DNA of 64,000 nucleotides from Acidisphaera sp. S103. GTDB lineage: Bacteria; Pseudomonadota; Alphaproteobacteria; Acetobacterales; Acetobacteraceae. The notes beneath the pieces are model-generated. The model searched no databases, was not told the DNA's origin, and saw only the letters and a program-made list of their open reading frames with translations. The stretch lies in contig NZ_LMUJ01000031.1 in NCBI RefSeq assembly GCF_009765975.1, forward strand, positions 235,428-299,427, written 5' to 3'. Shown piece by piece: positions 24,032-33,806 of the stretch (positions are counted from its first letter, which is position 1; the number at the start of each line of letters is the position of its first letter). A program made the position numbers and the translations under genes.

Positions 24032-26347
24032 ATGACATACATGTTCGATCCCGAACCGATCCCGGCCGGCGCGATTGTCAATGTCAGCCGCCGTTTCCTG
24101 CTGAAGGGCGCTGTTGCGACCGGAACGCTGGTGCTGGGGGCCAGCCTGCTGCCTGGCCGAGCGATGGCGGAATGGGCGACCGGCGCCGGCGCGATGCCGG
24201 GCGGCACCGTCAACGATCCGCATGTCTATATCGCCATCGATCCGTCCGGACTGGTGACGATCCTCACCAACCGCTCCGAGATGGGCACCGGTGTACGCAC
24301 CAGCCTGCCGATGGTCGTTGCCGATGAGATGGAGGCCGACTGGTCCCGCGTTCAGGTGAAGCAGGCGCCGGGCGACGAAACGAAATACGGCAACCAGGAT
24401 ACCGATGGATCGCGCAGCGTGCGGCACTTCGTCCAGCCAATGCGCCAATGCGGCGCCGCGATGCGGACGATGCTCGAACAGGCCGCGGCCAAACGCTGGG
24501 GCGTCGATCCGTCGGAGGTGAAGGCCGACAACCACGTCGTCGTCCACCTCACCTCCGGCTACAAGGCCGGCTTCGGTGAACTGGCGGCCGCCGCGGCGGC
24601 GCTGCTGACCCCCCCGGTATCGACGCTGAAACTGAAGGATCCAAGCCAGTTCCGCTATATCGGGACTGGCACGATCTCGATCGTCGATCTGCACGACATC
24701 ACCACCGGTCATGCGCCGTACGGCATCGACGCCAAGATCCCCGGGATGAAGTTCGCCGTCGTCGCCCGCCCGCCGGTCGTCGGCGGCAAGCTGGTATCCT
24801 TCGATGCGACCGAGGCGCTGAAGGTTCCGGGCGTCGAGAAGGTCGTGGAGGTGAAGGGGTGGCCCTGGCCGTCGAAGTTCATGCCGGTCGGCGGCGTCGC
24901 CGTCGTCGCCCGCAACACGGGTTCGGCGATCAAGGGGCGCGAGAAACTGCAGATCGTCTGGGACAATGGGGCGAACGCGACCTACGACTCGGGCGCCTTC
25001 CGCAAGGCGATGGAGGAGACCGCGAGCCAACCCGGGCTGGTGGTCCGCAATGACGGCGATGCCGACGCAGCGCTGAAATCCGCCGCCAAGGTGGTCACCG
25101 CGCAGTACTACATCCCACATTTGTCCCACGCCACCATGGAGCCGCCGTCGGCGACGGTAAACGTTGCGGACGGCAAATGCGTGGCCTACGCGGCGACGCA
25201 GAGTCCCGGCGGGTGTCGGGACGATCTGGCAAAGATACTGGGCTTGTCCGTCGACGACGTCACGGTGAACGTGCCGCTACTTGGCGGCGGTTTCGGCCGC
25301 AAGTCGAAATGGGACTACGTGCTGGAAGCTGCCCTGGTGTCGAAGACGGTGAACGCGCCGATCAAGCTGACCTGGACGCGTGAGGACGACATTCAGCACG
25401 ATTTCTACCACACCGTCTCGGTGGAGCGGATCGACGCCGGGGTGGATGCCAGCGGCAAGGTTGTCGCCTGGCGGCACCGCAGCGTCGCACCGTCGATCGC
25501 CTCGACGTTCAAAGCCGGCGTAGACCATGAGGCACCGTTCGAACTCGGCATGGGACTGGTGGACAATCCGTTCGACATTCCCAATCTGCGCTGCGAGAAC
25601 GGAGCCTGTACAGCGCACACGCGGATCGGATGGTTCCGGTCGGTGTCCAACATCCCGCACGGCTTTGCCGTGCAATCCATGGTGGCGGAACTGGCCGCGG
25701 CGTTAGGACGCGATCCCAAGGACATGCTGCTGACGCTGATCGGGCCGGACCGCATCGTCGATCCGCGCAAATCGCCGGGCGTGAAGGGATTCTGGAACTA
25801 TGGCGATCCGTTCGACACCTATCCGATCGACACCGCCCGGCTGCGCCGCGTGGCGGAGCGGGCGGCGCAGGCGGCAGGCTGGGGCAAGACCCTGCCGAAA
25901 GGCCAGGGGCTTGGCATCGCGGCGCATCGCAGCTTCCTGACCTACGTGGCGACGGTGGCGCACGTGGCGGTGGACGACCACGGTAACCTCAGCGTCCCCA
26001 ACGTCTACACCACGATGGATTGCGGCTTTCATATCAACCCCGAACGAATCCGCTCGCAGATCGAGGGCGCGGCGGTGATGGGTCTCGCCCTCGCGAAGAA
26101 CAGCGAGATCACCTTCAAGAACGGGCGCGTGGAGCAGCAGAACTTCGACGGCTTCATGGTCGCTCGGATTGATGAGGCGCCGTTGCACGTGCATGTCGAC
26201 ATCGTTCCGGCCGATTGGAGCGTGCCGGCCAGCGGCGTCGGTGAGCCCGGGCTGCCGCCGTTCGCCCCGGCTTTGTGCAACGCGATCTTCGCGGCGACCG
26301 GCAAGCGCATCCGCAGCCTGCCGATCGGTCAGCAGCTTTCGACCTGA
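24032..26347 (+). CDS. Molybdopterin-binding large subunit, IorB-like aldehyde/isoquinoline oxidoreductase
   Basis: A 771-residue Mo-cofactor subunit. The N-terminus holds a twin-arginine signal (VSRRFLLKGAVATGTLVLGA), so the enzyme is exported folded to the periplasm. Further matches are ITILTNRSEMGTGVRTSLPM-like cofactor contacts near 75-90, GGGFGRKSKWDYVLEA, and the C-terminal SGVGEPGLPPFAPALCNAI with the catalytic Glu of the family (GVGEPG). It lacks a fused cytochrome, so electrons must leave through the 2Fe-2S subunit to another carrier. Directly downstream of a PQQ alcohol dehydrogenase, it could oxidise the aldehyde that enzyme makes; this is inference. Confidence 0.92.
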   Translation: MTYMFDPEPIPAGAIVNVSRRFLLKGAVATGTLVLGASLLPGRAMAEWATGAGAMPGGTVNDPHVYIAIDPSGLVTILTNRSEMGTGVRTSLPMVVADEMEADWSRVQVKQAPGDETKYGNQDTDGSRSVRHFVQPMRQCGAAMRTMLEQAAAKRWGVDPSEVKADNHVVVHLTSGYKAGFGELAAAAAALLTPPVSTLKLKDPSQFRYIGTGTISIVDLHDITTGHAPYGIDAKIPGMKFAVVARPPVVGGKLVSFDATEALKVPGVEKVVEVKGWPWPSKFMPVGGVAVVARNTGSAIKGREKLQIVWDNGANATYDSGAFRKAMEETASQPGLVVRNDGDADAALKSAAKVVTAQYYIPHLSHATMEPPSATVNVADGKCVAYAATQSPGGCRDDLAKILGLSVDDVTVNVPLLGGGFGRKSKWDYVLEAALVSKTVNAPIKLTWTREDDIQHDFYHTVSVERIDAGVDASGKVVAWRHRSVAPSIASTFKAGVDHEAPFELGMGLVDNPFDIPNLRCENGACTAHTRIGWFRSVSNIPHGFAVQSMVAELAAALGRDPKDMLLTLIGPDRIVDPRKSPGVKGFWNYGDPFDTYPIDTARLRRVAERAAQAAGWGKTLPKGQGLGIAAHRSFLTYVATVAHVAVDDHGNLSVPNVYTTMDCGFHINPERIRSQIEGAAVMGLALAKNSEITFKNGRVEQQNFDGFMVARIDEAPLHVHVDIVPADWSVPASGVGEPGLPPFAPALCNAIFAATGKRIRSLPIGQQLST

Positions 26348-26611
26348 CGTCCACCTGCCAGCGGCGCCGCGACGCATTCCAGCGCAGCGGCGCCGTCAAC
26401 CTGACGGCGGGAAAACCCACGACCCTGCTGAACCTCGACGTGCCGATGGCCGCCGAATCGATTAAGGATACCCGGAACGTGTAGCCGTGCTACCAGAGCG
26501 GTCGGTGGCGTTTGACCATGGCAAAAAATCGAGTCCGAACGGCCTGGTAGGTGCGATACACCTATCGGAAAGGCCAGACTCGTGAGTGCAAAGTTAAGAG
26601 AAAGGGGCAAC

Positions 26612-27673
26612 ATGAACACGATAGGAAGGAATTTTGGCAGCGACAACGTTACCCCAGCCTCGCCGGAGGTGATCGACGCCATCGTCGCGGCCAATGTTGG
26701 TTCCCTGCAGTCCTATGGCGACGACCCCTATACGCACCGCCTGACAACCTTGGCCTCCACATTATTCGAAACCGAGGTGACCATCTACCCGGTCGCCACC
26801 GGAACGGTCGCCAACGCCTTGGCGCTATCGGTGCTGACACCCCCCTACGGTGCGATTTACTGTCACGAGGCCGCACACATCATGACCGACGAGTGTGGGG
26901 CGCCCGAATTCTACACGGGGGGAGCCAAAATCATCGGCCTGCCAACCGCGGACGGCAAGATTGTGCCCGCTCAACTCGATAATCCTCTGCGCTTTGCCCA
27001 GGACACCGGCGTGCATCACGTCAGGCCGGCGACGCTGAGCCTCACGCAGTCAACCGAATGGGGCACCGTCTATACGCCGGCTGAAGTCAGCGCTCTGTCG
27101 GACGCAGCTCATGCTTACGGTCTTGGTGTTCACATGGACGGATCCCGTCTTGCCAACGCCATCGCCTGTCTCGGCTGCAGCCCGGCGGAAATCACCTGGA
27201 AATCCGGCGTCGATGCACTGTGTCTTGGCGCCACAAAGAATGGTGCGATGGCAGCCGAAGCGGTGGTCTTCTTCGACCGCACGCGCGCGGCCGGGTTCGA
27301 ATCACGGCGTAAACGCGCCGGCCACCTATGGTCGAAGATGAGGTTCCTCAGCGCACAGTTGATAGCGTATCTGGAGGATGGGCTTTGGCTGCGCAACGCC
27401 CGGCATGCCAACGCCATGGCCGCGCGGTTGGCCGCGGGCTTGACGGCCCTATCAGGCATCCAACTGGTGCAGCCGGTACAGGCCAATGAGTTGTTCGTCG
27501 TAATGCCCGAGGCCATGATCGCCACGCTTTTGGCCGAAGGGTTCGAGTTTCACCGCTGGCCCGCCCCGGCCGGCGTGTCCGGTTCGGTGGTTCGTCTGGT
27601 TACGGCCTTTTGCACGACCGCGGCGGACGTGGATGCGCTGCTAGCGGCAATCAGCGATCGCGCGACCAGGTGA
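26612..27673 (+). CDS. ltaE: Low-specificity L-threonine aldolase
   Basis: A 353-residue PLP enzyme that cleaves threonine or allo-threonine to glycine and acetaldehyde. It shows the N-terminal FGSDNVTPASPEV, the HMDGSRLANA segment (Asp contacting PLP) and the Schiff-base Lys in LGATKNGAMAAEAVVFF. I chose the ATG at 26612, preceded by AAAGGGG; a GTG ten codons earlier is weaker. The 264 bases before it hold no gene that I can support. Confidence 0.92.
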   Translation: MNTIGRNFGSDNVTPASPEVIDAIVAANVGSLQSYGDDPYTHRLTTLASTLFETEVTIYPVATGTVANALALSVLTPPYGAIYCHEAAHIMTDECGAPEFYTGGAKIIGLPTADGKIVPAQLDNPLRFAQDTGVHHVRPATLSLTQSTEWGTVYTPAEVSALSDAAHAYGLGVHMDGSRLANAIACLGCSPAEITWKSGVDALCLGATKNGAMAAEAVVFFDRTRAAGFESRRKRAGHLWSKMRFLSAQLIAYLEDGLWLRNARHANAMAARLAAGLTALSGIQLVQPVQANELFVVMPEAMIATLLAEGFEFHRWPAPAGVSGSVVRLVTAFCTTAADVDALLAAISDRATR

Positions 27674-27831
27674 ATCGTATCGTTTGCGGCATCACCACGG
27701 CACTGCGGTCGTTTGCCGAAACAAGTCCCGAACCGGCCGACTTGACGCTCAAACCCCTAAGCGCCGGCACACGGATTTGACACTCCGCCCGGATGCGACA
27801 TGATTGCGGCAAGGCTGCATGGGGGATTGCC

Positions 27832-29490
27832 GTGATTGATCTGCGTAGGTTCGCTCTTGGCGTTGGCGTCATCGCCCTGGGTCTCTGGTCATTGGTGTCC
27901 CAGGCCGCAGCGCCGCCATCCTACATACCGGACGGACCGAACGTTCCAGCCATTACGCTGAACGAGGGACCCAGCGGGGCAGCCGGCCTGGCGCCGCTGC
28001 CGGTGCCACCGCCGAAAGGGTGGGACCAGCAATCGATCTGGAACATGCAGGTGGTCGGGTTCCAGGACAATCAGGGGCGCGCGAGTTCCGACGATGGCTG
28101 GATCGAAAACCAGAACGGTCGTTACATTGCTTATATGGCCGACAGCCCCGGCAAAGCGCTGAATCCGCTGACCGGCAAGATCGAGGACAATGGCACCTCG
28201 CTGATCGACGTGACCGACGTGGCACATCCGCGGTTCCTGTCGCACATCCCGGCCCCGAGCGGCAGCGGCGCCACGCATCTCGCCGTGTGCGGTGGCAACA
28301 CGCTGCCGCATGCCGAGAAAAACCACTGGTATCTGTTGCGTCACGACGGCATGACAAACCAGGAAATCTGGGACGTGACGGATCCGGTGGCGCCCAAGCG
28401 GCTGACCGTCATCATCGGCGGGTTGAACATGACCCACCACGACTGGTGGGAATGCGACACCGGTATCGCCTACACGGTCTCACAGACGCCGACCGACGGC
28501 TGGCAGGAAAGCGGCTCGGCTCAGCACATGTACATCTATGACCTCAGCGATCCGGCGAAGCCCGTCTTCATCCGCCAATTCGGGCTGGTCGGACAGCAGC
28601 CCGATGCGCCGGTCAAGACCGCGCAAAGCTGCACCAATGCGCCAGGACCGAGTTGCTACGAAGGTGTGACCAACCCGCCTGGCGGCATTCACCAGATCTA
28701 TTCGGCGGGGGTGAACAAAAACCGCGTCTATCTCGCGTATGGTGTCGATTTCGATGGTGTCCTCCAGATACTGGATCGCCAGAAGCTGCTCGACGGCTGC
28801 AAGGTCCCAACCGCTTCGCCGCAATGTGCGACACGTCCGACTCAGGCGGACCTGTTGTATCCGCAGATCAGTTATATCGCGACCAATCCGAATCAGGGCG
28901 GCCATACCGCCGTTCCGATCTTCGGCGTGCCGATTCCGGAAGAGCAACAGAACTATCTCGACGGCAAGCCGCAACGGTGGGACCTTTTGGGGGTCACGTC
29001 GGAGGAGACGACCAACGATTGTCTCAAACAGGCATGGAAAAACCCATTCCTGCTGGATATCACCGACGAACGGACGCCTTGGCCGATCGCGGTGCTCGAC
29101 GTCGGACAGTTCCCGGGGGATTTCTGCGCCAAGGGATCGCGATTCGGCGTGCATGAACTGAACCGGCAGATCTATGCGCCCTTCTACGGCAGGCTGGTGA
29201 TCGTCGCGATGTTCAACGCCGGGCTTCAGGTCTGGGACATCCGCGACCCGTACAATCCACGCCGTGTCGCCTATTTCATCCAGGCGCCCAACAAGAATAC
29301 GCACGAGAGCTGCGGCCCCTATCGCGGCAACCCCCATTACTGCCGTAAAGCGATATTTTCCGACCTGGGGGAGGTGGATGATCGTGGCTACATCTATAAC
29401 TTCGACCGAGCCGGTTCAGGCCTGACGATCCTGAAGCTGACCGGCGCCGCGGCGCAGGTGGTGACGGGCGAAAAACACGATCAACGATAG
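27832..29490 (+). CDS. Exported LVIVD-repeat protein
   Basis: From the GTG at 27832 (GGGGGA upstream) the protein has 552 residues with a signal peptide (about 1-28, ending SQAAA). LVIVD-type beta-propeller repeats are visible: SLIDVTDVAHPRFLSHIP, EIWDVTDPVAPKRLTVI, YIYDLSDPAKPVFIRQF, LLDITDERTPWPIAVLD and QVWDIRDPYNPRRVAYF. It carries about nine Cys, which suggests disulfides, and His-rich spots (NMTHHDWWECDTG). LVIVD proteins are extracytoplasmic and mostly uncharacterised. No operon partner is certain. Confidence 0.85.
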   Translation: MIDLRRFALGVGVIALGLWSLVSQAAAPPSYIPDGPNVPAITLNEGPSGAAGLAPLPVPPPKGWDQQSIWNMQVVGFQDNQGRASSDDGWIENQNGRYIAYMADSPGKALNPLTGKIEDNGTSLIDVTDVAHPRFLSHIPAPSGSGATHLAVCGGNTLPHAEKNHWYLLRHDGMTNQEIWDVTDPVAPKRLTVIIGGLNMTHHDWWECDTGIAYTVSQTPTDGWQESGSAQHMYIYDLSDPAKPVFIRQFGLVGQQPDAPVKTAQSCTNAPGPSCYEGVTNPPGGIHQIYSAGVNKNRVYLAYGVDFDGVLQILDRQKLLDGCKVPTASPQCATRPTQADLLYPQISYIATNPNQGGHTAVPIFGVPIPEEQQNYLDGKPQRWDLLGVTSEETTNDCLKQAWKNPFLLDITDERTPWPIAVLDVGQFPGDFCAKGSRFGVHELNRQIYAPFYGRLVIVAMFNAGLQVWDIRDPYNPRRVAYFIQAPNKNTHESCGPYRGNPHYCRKAIFSDLGEVDDRGYIYNFDRAGSGLTILKLTGAAAQVVTGEKHDQR

Positions 29491-29600
29491 GCCCCAACCA
29501 GGTAAGGCCTAACGTCCGGCCGACGGCGGAATGGCGACACACGGTAGAGTCGCCATGTCCGCCCGGGGCTGGGCACGATCGAACGACGCAGGAGGCTATT

Positions 29601-30536
29601 GTGGCATTGCTCATCGTTGATCTCGACAAACACATCGGCAACGCCACGGCATGGCGGGATACGTTCGCCGGACAGCTACCGGACCTGGAAATCCGCATTT
29701 GGCCTGAGGCGGGAAATCTGGCGGATATCGAATATCTCGCTTTCATGCACCCCGATTTCGATCAGCTTCCCATTCTCCCGAATTTGAAAGTCATGTTCAG
29801 CCGCTCCGCCGGGGTCGAGTCCTTTATCAGCCATCCCAAGCTGCCGAAGGTCCCGCTATGCAAAGTCGAGCCGCCAGGCGGCGATCCGATGATGACGGAA
29901 TACGTCGTCATGCACGTTCTTCGTTTTCATCGCGACATGCCCGGCTATCAGGCAGCTCAGGCCAATCGGGAGTGGCGCCGCACGACGATCGTGCGCCCCG
30001 AACAGAGGCGTGTCGGCTTCCTCGGTTTCGGCATGATGGCGAAAGCGCCGGCGCTCGTGTTGAAGTCCCTCGGATTCAAGGTCTCGGCCTGGGTCCGCAA
30101 CCCAAGAACGGAAGCCGACGTCCCGATCTATCACGGCCCCGACCAGCTTGAGCCATTTCTCCAGCAAACCGACATCGCCGTCTGCCTGCTGCCCCTGACA
30201 AGGGAAACAGAAGGCATATTCTGCGCGCGCACCTTTGCCATGATGCCACGCGGCGCGATGCTGGTGAATGTCGGGCGCGGCAAGCATGTGGTGGATGCGG
30301 ATCTGATCGACGCGCTCGATTCGGGGCAGTTGTCATACGCCGCGTTGGATGCGCTATGGCCGGAGCCCCTGCCGCCGACAAGTCCGCTCTGGCTGCACCC
30401 CAAGGTCACCGTGATGCCGCACGTGGCTCGGCGGCCGACGGTCGCTCAACTTGTGACGGAGATTGCGGCCAATATCCGAAGCATCCAGGCCGGCGGACGT
30501 CTCTTGCAGGAAGTCGACCTCACGACGGGATATTAG
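29601..30536 (+). CDS. D-isomer-specific 2-hydroxyacid dehydrogenase, GhrA-like
   Basis: A 311-residue NAD(P)-dependent dehydrogenase resembling glyoxylate/hydroxypyruvate reductase A. Evidence is the Rossmann segment VGFLGFGMMAKAPALVLKSLGF, the catalytic Arg in VNVGRGKHVVDADLI, the Glu in WPEPLPPTSPLW and the His in VTVMPHVAR. The GTG start has GGAGG eight bases upstream. It would reduce glyoxylate or hydroxypyruvate; the substrate is assigned by family only. An HpaI-type aldolase follows. Confidence 0.88.
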   Translation: MALLIVDLDKHIGNATAWRDTFAGQLPDLEIRIWPEAGNLADIEYLAFMHPDFDQLPILPNLKVMFSRSAGVESFISHPKLPKVPLCKVEPPGGDPMMTEYVVMHVLRFHRDMPGYQAAQANREWRRTTIVRPEQRRVGFLGFGMMAKAPALVLKSLGFKVSAWVRNPRTEADVPIYHGPDQLEPFLQQTDIAVCLLPLTRETEGIFCARTFAMMPRGAMLVNVGRGKHVVDADLIDALDSGQLSYAALDALWPEPLPPTSPLWLHPKVTVMPHVARRPTVAQLVTEIAANIRSIQAGGRLLQEVDLTTGY

Positions 30537-30647
30537 CCCCAATTGTGCAGGCCATGACCCGGCGCACCCCTTGCCTCGGGCGCGTGTTTGCGTTTGATAG
30601 GGCGTAATCCATTTGCCGGATCAATGAACAACACCCGAGGTGCGACC

Positions 30648-31415
30648 ATGCGACTGAACAAAATCAAGCAGATGTGGCAGGCCGGCCAATGCGTGACCCT
30701 GGGCTGGCTCTCCGTGTCCCACGGCTTCACCGCCGAGGTCATGGCACGCCAGGGCTTCGATGCTCTGTGCGTCGACCTGCAGCACGGCACCTCCGAAATG
30801 AAAGACGTCGGACCGATGCTGCAAGCGATTTCGCAGACCGACACGGTCCCGGTCGTGCGGGTCGGATGGAATGAGCCGGTGGCCATCATGAAAGCCCTGG
30901 ACCTTGGCGCCTATGCCATCATCGTGCCGCTGATCAACACCGCCGAGGAAGCAGCATTGGCGGTGTCCGCCTGCCGCTATCCGCCCGTCGGCATGCGCTC
31001 GAACGGGCCGGTGCGGGCCATTCATTACGGTGGCGGCGACTATGTGGCCAACGCCAACAATGAGATCGTCATCATGGCCATGATCGAGACGAAGGAGGGC
31101 CTCGCCAACCTCGATGCCATTTGCGCCACGCCCGGCCTCGACGCCGTCTACATCGGGCCGGCCGACCTGTCGTTCGCACTCGGTCTGGCCCCGCGCGGCG
31201 ATAACCCCGACCCGCTCCATCTCGCCACCTGCGACAAGATCCTGGCGACAGCGCATAAGCACGGCATCAAGTGCGTCATGCACTGTGCCAGCGCGGCGTT
31301 CGCGGCAGGCGCGGTGAAGCGCGGCTTCGACATGGTGATGCTGACGTCCGACCTGTCCTGCATGATCGCCGGTGCTCGGGCGCAGCTCGACGAGCTCAAA
31401 TCCAAGACAGCCTGA
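30648..31415 (+). CDS. HpcH/HpaI-family aldolase
   Basis: A 255-residue class II metal-dependent aldolase (2-keto-3-deoxy-glucarate or 4-hydroxy-2-oxoheptanedioate aldolase type). Signature segments include LCVDLQHGTSEMKD, YPPVGMRSNGPVRA, the metal-binding Glu in VIIMAMIETKEGLANLD and the Asp in GLDAVYIGPADLSFALG. I chose the ATG at 30648 with GAGGTG upstream. Products would be pyruvate or tartronate semialdehyde plus an aldehyde, which fits the 2-hydroxyacid reductase next door. Strong hairpins follow the stop. Confidence 0.9.
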   Translation: MRLNKIKQMWQAGQCVTLGWLSVSHGFTAEVMARQGFDALCVDLQHGTSEMKDVGPMLQAISQTDTVPVVRVGWNEPVAIMKALDLGAYAIIVPLINTAEEAALAVSACRYPPVGMRSNGPVRAIHYGGGDYVANANNEIVIMAMIETKEGLANLDAICATPGLDAVYIGPADLSFALGLAPRGDNPDPLHLATCDKILATAHKHGIKCVMHCASAAFAAGAVKRGFDMVMLTSDLSCMIAGARAQLDELKSKTA

Positions 31416-31462
31416 AAACGGCGTCATCGCCGGCTCTCCGGGCGTCCGACGCAGCTATGAAC

Positions 31463-31502
31463 GGGCAGTGCGACAAGCATGCGGAGGCTTGACGCACTGC
31501 CC
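31463..31502. terminator. Long bidirectional hairpin
   Basis: GGGCAGTGCG pairs perfectly with CGCACTGCCC. After one mismatch the stem continues with CAAGC/GCTTG around an 8-base loop. It lies between the aldolase gene and the convergent YjbE gene. It lacks a T-run. Confidence 0.6.
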
Positions 31503-31520
31503 GAAGGCCGCACGCGAAAG

Positions 31521-31539
31521 CCCGCGGGCAAACCGCGGG
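31521..31539 (+). terminator. Rho-independent-like hairpin after the aldolase gene
   Basis: CCCGCGG and CCGCGGG form 7-base arms around GCAAA and are followed by ATTGTTG. The T content is weak but it follows the longer hairpin directly. Confidence 0.5.
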
Positions 31540-31557
31540 ATTGTTGACCAAACCACC

Positions 31558-32142
31558 TTAAATCGCCCCCGCGACCTCGTGCCCGCCATGCCAGATCATG
31601 GTCACCGCCACGTACAGCACGATCAGCAGCCCGATCCATGCGATCCAGCGGTGCCGCTCCAGCAACCGGGCGATCAGGCCGGCGGCCAGACCCATCAGCC
31701 CGACCGACAGCAGCAGCCCCGCCACCAACACCCAGAACCGGTCGTGCGCCGCGCCAGCGACGGCCAGCACGTTGTCCAGGCTCATCGACACATCCGCCAG
31801 GATGATCTGCGTCATGGCCTGGCGCAGGGTCTTGGTCCCCTCGCCGCCGGCAACAACGCTGTGCGAACGCCGCAGCTCGCGAAACATCTTCCAGCAGACC
31901 CACAGCAGCAGGACCCCGCCGGCCAGCAGCAGCCCGATGATCGCCAGCAACTGCAACGCCACCGCGCCCATCGCGATCCGGATCGCCGTCGCTCCGCCAA
32001 TCCCCAGCAGGATCGCCGGCCGCTTCTGCCGCACCGGCAGACCGGCCACCGCCAGCCCCACCACCACCGCGTTGTCGCCCGCCAACGCCACGTCGATCAT
32101 TACCACCTGAGCCAACGCGACCAGGTCCTGAGTCCAATCCAT
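31558..32142 (-). CDS. TerC/YjbE-family membrane metal-transport-like protein
   Basis: A 194-residue integral membrane protein with about six hydrophobic helices. The two acidic motifs of the TerC/YjbE family are present: IDVALAGDNAVVVG near the N-terminus and ILADVSMSLDNVLAVAG in the middle. Related proteins export manganese or assist metalation of secreted enzymes. No yybP-type riboswitch is visible in the 61-base gap upstream. Confidence 0.88.
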   Translation of the reverse strand: MDWTQDLVALAQVVMIDVALAGDNAVVVGLAVAGLPVRQKRPAILLGIGGATAIRIAMGAVALQLLAIIGLLLAGGVLLLWVCWKMFRELRRSHSVVAGGEGTKTLRQAMTQIILADVSMSLDNVLAVAGAAHDRFWVLVAGLLLSVGLMGLAAGLIARLLERHRWIAWIGLLIVLYVAVTMIWHGGHEVAGAI

Positions 32143-32203
32143 GCTTGCCTTCCAGGATGTCTGGGTCTAGCTGGTCCTTCCCAACGCACCGGGCAAGGCA
32201 GCG

Positions 32204-33535
32204 ATGATTCCGCGTTACTCCCGTCCCGAAATGGCCGCCATCTGGGCGCCCGAAAACCGCTACCGCATCTGGTTCGAAGTGGAAGCCCTCGCCGCCGAGG
32301 GCATGGCCCGCATCGGCGCCATCCCTGAGTCCGCCGCCCGCACCATCCGCGAAAAAGGTGCCCCGAAGCTCGCCGTCATGAACGCCGCCGATGTGGAGCG
32401 GATCGACGCGATCGAGCGTGAGACTCGCCACGATGTGATCGCCTTCCTGACCTGGCTGGCCGAGGCGGTCGGTCCCGATTCCCGCTTCGTGCATCAGGGC
32501 ATGACCAGCTCCGACGTTCTGGACACCACGCTGTCGGTGCAACTGACCCAGGCCGCGGACATTCTGCTGGCCGACATCGACGCCGTGCTGGCCGCGCTGA
32601 AGTCACGGGCGATGGAGCACAAATACACCCTGACCATCGGCCGCAGCCACGGCATCCACGCCGAACCGACGACGTTCGGGTTGAAACTCGCCGGCCACTA
32701 TGCCGAATTTGCCCGCAACCGAACCCGCCTGGTCGCTGCCCGAGCCGAGGTTGCCGTCACGGCCATCAGCGGCGCCGTCGGCACGTTTGCCCACCTCGAT
32801 CCCAGCGTTGAGGAATACGTCGCCTCCAAGCTGGGCCTGAGCCCCGAACCCGTCTCCACCCAGGTCATCCCGCGCGACCGCCACGCCGCGTTTTTCTGCA
32901 CCCTGGGTATCATCGCCAGCGCGGTGGAGCGCCTGGCCACCGAAGTGCGCCATCTGCAACGCAGTGAGGTCCGCGAAGCCGAGGAATTCTTCCACCCCGG
33001 CCAAAAGGGCTCCTCGGCGATGCCGCACAAGCGGAACCCGGTGCTCAGTGAGAACCTGTGCGGCCTGGCCCGCATCGTCCGCTCCGCCGTCACCCCGGCA
33101 TTGGAGAACGTGACCCTATGGCACGAACGCGACATCAGCCACTCCTCGGTGGAGCGCGCCATCGGACCGGACGCCACGGTCACCCTGGATTTCGCCCTGA
33201 TGCGTCTGGCCGGCATGATGGAGAAGTTGTTGGTCTACCCACAGCGCATGCTGGCGAACCTGGAAAGCCTGGGCGGCGTCGTTCACTCGGGTGAGGTGCT
33301 GTTGGCGCTGACCAAGGCCGGCATCCTGCGCGAGGACGCCTACCGGATCGTGCAAAGTTGCGCGATGGCCACGTGGACCAAGCTGGGCACACCGGAAGGC
33401 CAGTCGTTCCGGGTCAATCTGGAAGCCGATCCGGATGTCGCGCGTATGGTCAAACCCGCGGAACTGGACGCGGCCATGGACCCAGCGCTGCACCTGCGGT
33501 CCGTCGACCGGATTTTCGAGCGGGTGTTCGGGTAG
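32204..33535 (+). CDS. purB: Adenylosuccinate lyase
   Basis: A 443-residue homotetrameric enzyme of purine synthesis that cleaves SAICAR and adenylosuccinate, releasing fumarate. Family motifs are MIPRYSRPEMAAIWAPENRY at the start, HQGMTSSDVLDT, TIGRSHGIHAEPTTFG and the flexible catalytic signature GSSAMPHKRNPVLSEN with the active-site Ser. Length is normal. The ATG has a moderate AAGGCAG upstream. Confidence 0.97.
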   Translation: MIPRYSRPEMAAIWAPENRYRIWFEVEALAAEGMARIGAIPESAARTIREKGAPKLAVMNAADVERIDAIERETRHDVIAFLTWLAEAVGPDSRFVHQGMTSSDVLDTTLSVQLTQAADILLADIDAVLAALKSRAMEHKYTLTIGRSHGIHAEPTTFGLKLAGHYAEFARNRTRLVAARAEVAVTAISGAVGTFAHLDPSVEEYVASKLGLSPEPVSTQVIPRDRHAAFFCTLGIIASAVERLATEVRHLQRSEVREAEEFFHPGQKGSSAMPHKRNPVLSENLCGLARIVRSAVTPALENVTLWHERDISHSSVERAIGPDATVTLDFALMRLAGMMEKLLVYPQRMLANLESLGGVVHSGEVLLALTKAGILREDAYRIVQSCAMATWTKLGTPEGQSFRVNLEADPDVARMVKPAELDAAMDPALHLRSVDRIFERVFG

Positions 33536-33806
33536 GGAATTAGCCTAAGCCAAATTAGCCAGAGCCGGACGAGCCGGAACCAAAGGGAGAAAGTGACCCC
33601 CACTCGGCTATGCAGGCGATTTCGGATGATCCGTCGAACCACATCCGCCCGACCATTCCCACGGTCTTCGAGTGCAAAAGAACGATTCCGGTTCAGGCCA
33701 TTACGACCTGAGGGGGCATCTTTCGTTAGCACTCGCGGGGTAGGACATTCGCACCCCGTCAGGTGTCGGGGATGCCAAGGCAGGCTTTTAAGGCGGATGA
33801 AGCGGG

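Noticed and set aside
27290..27310. GGGTTCGAATC resembling a tRNA T-arm
   Set aside because: It is inside the threonine aldolase coding sequence and no acceptor or anticodon stem can be built around it.
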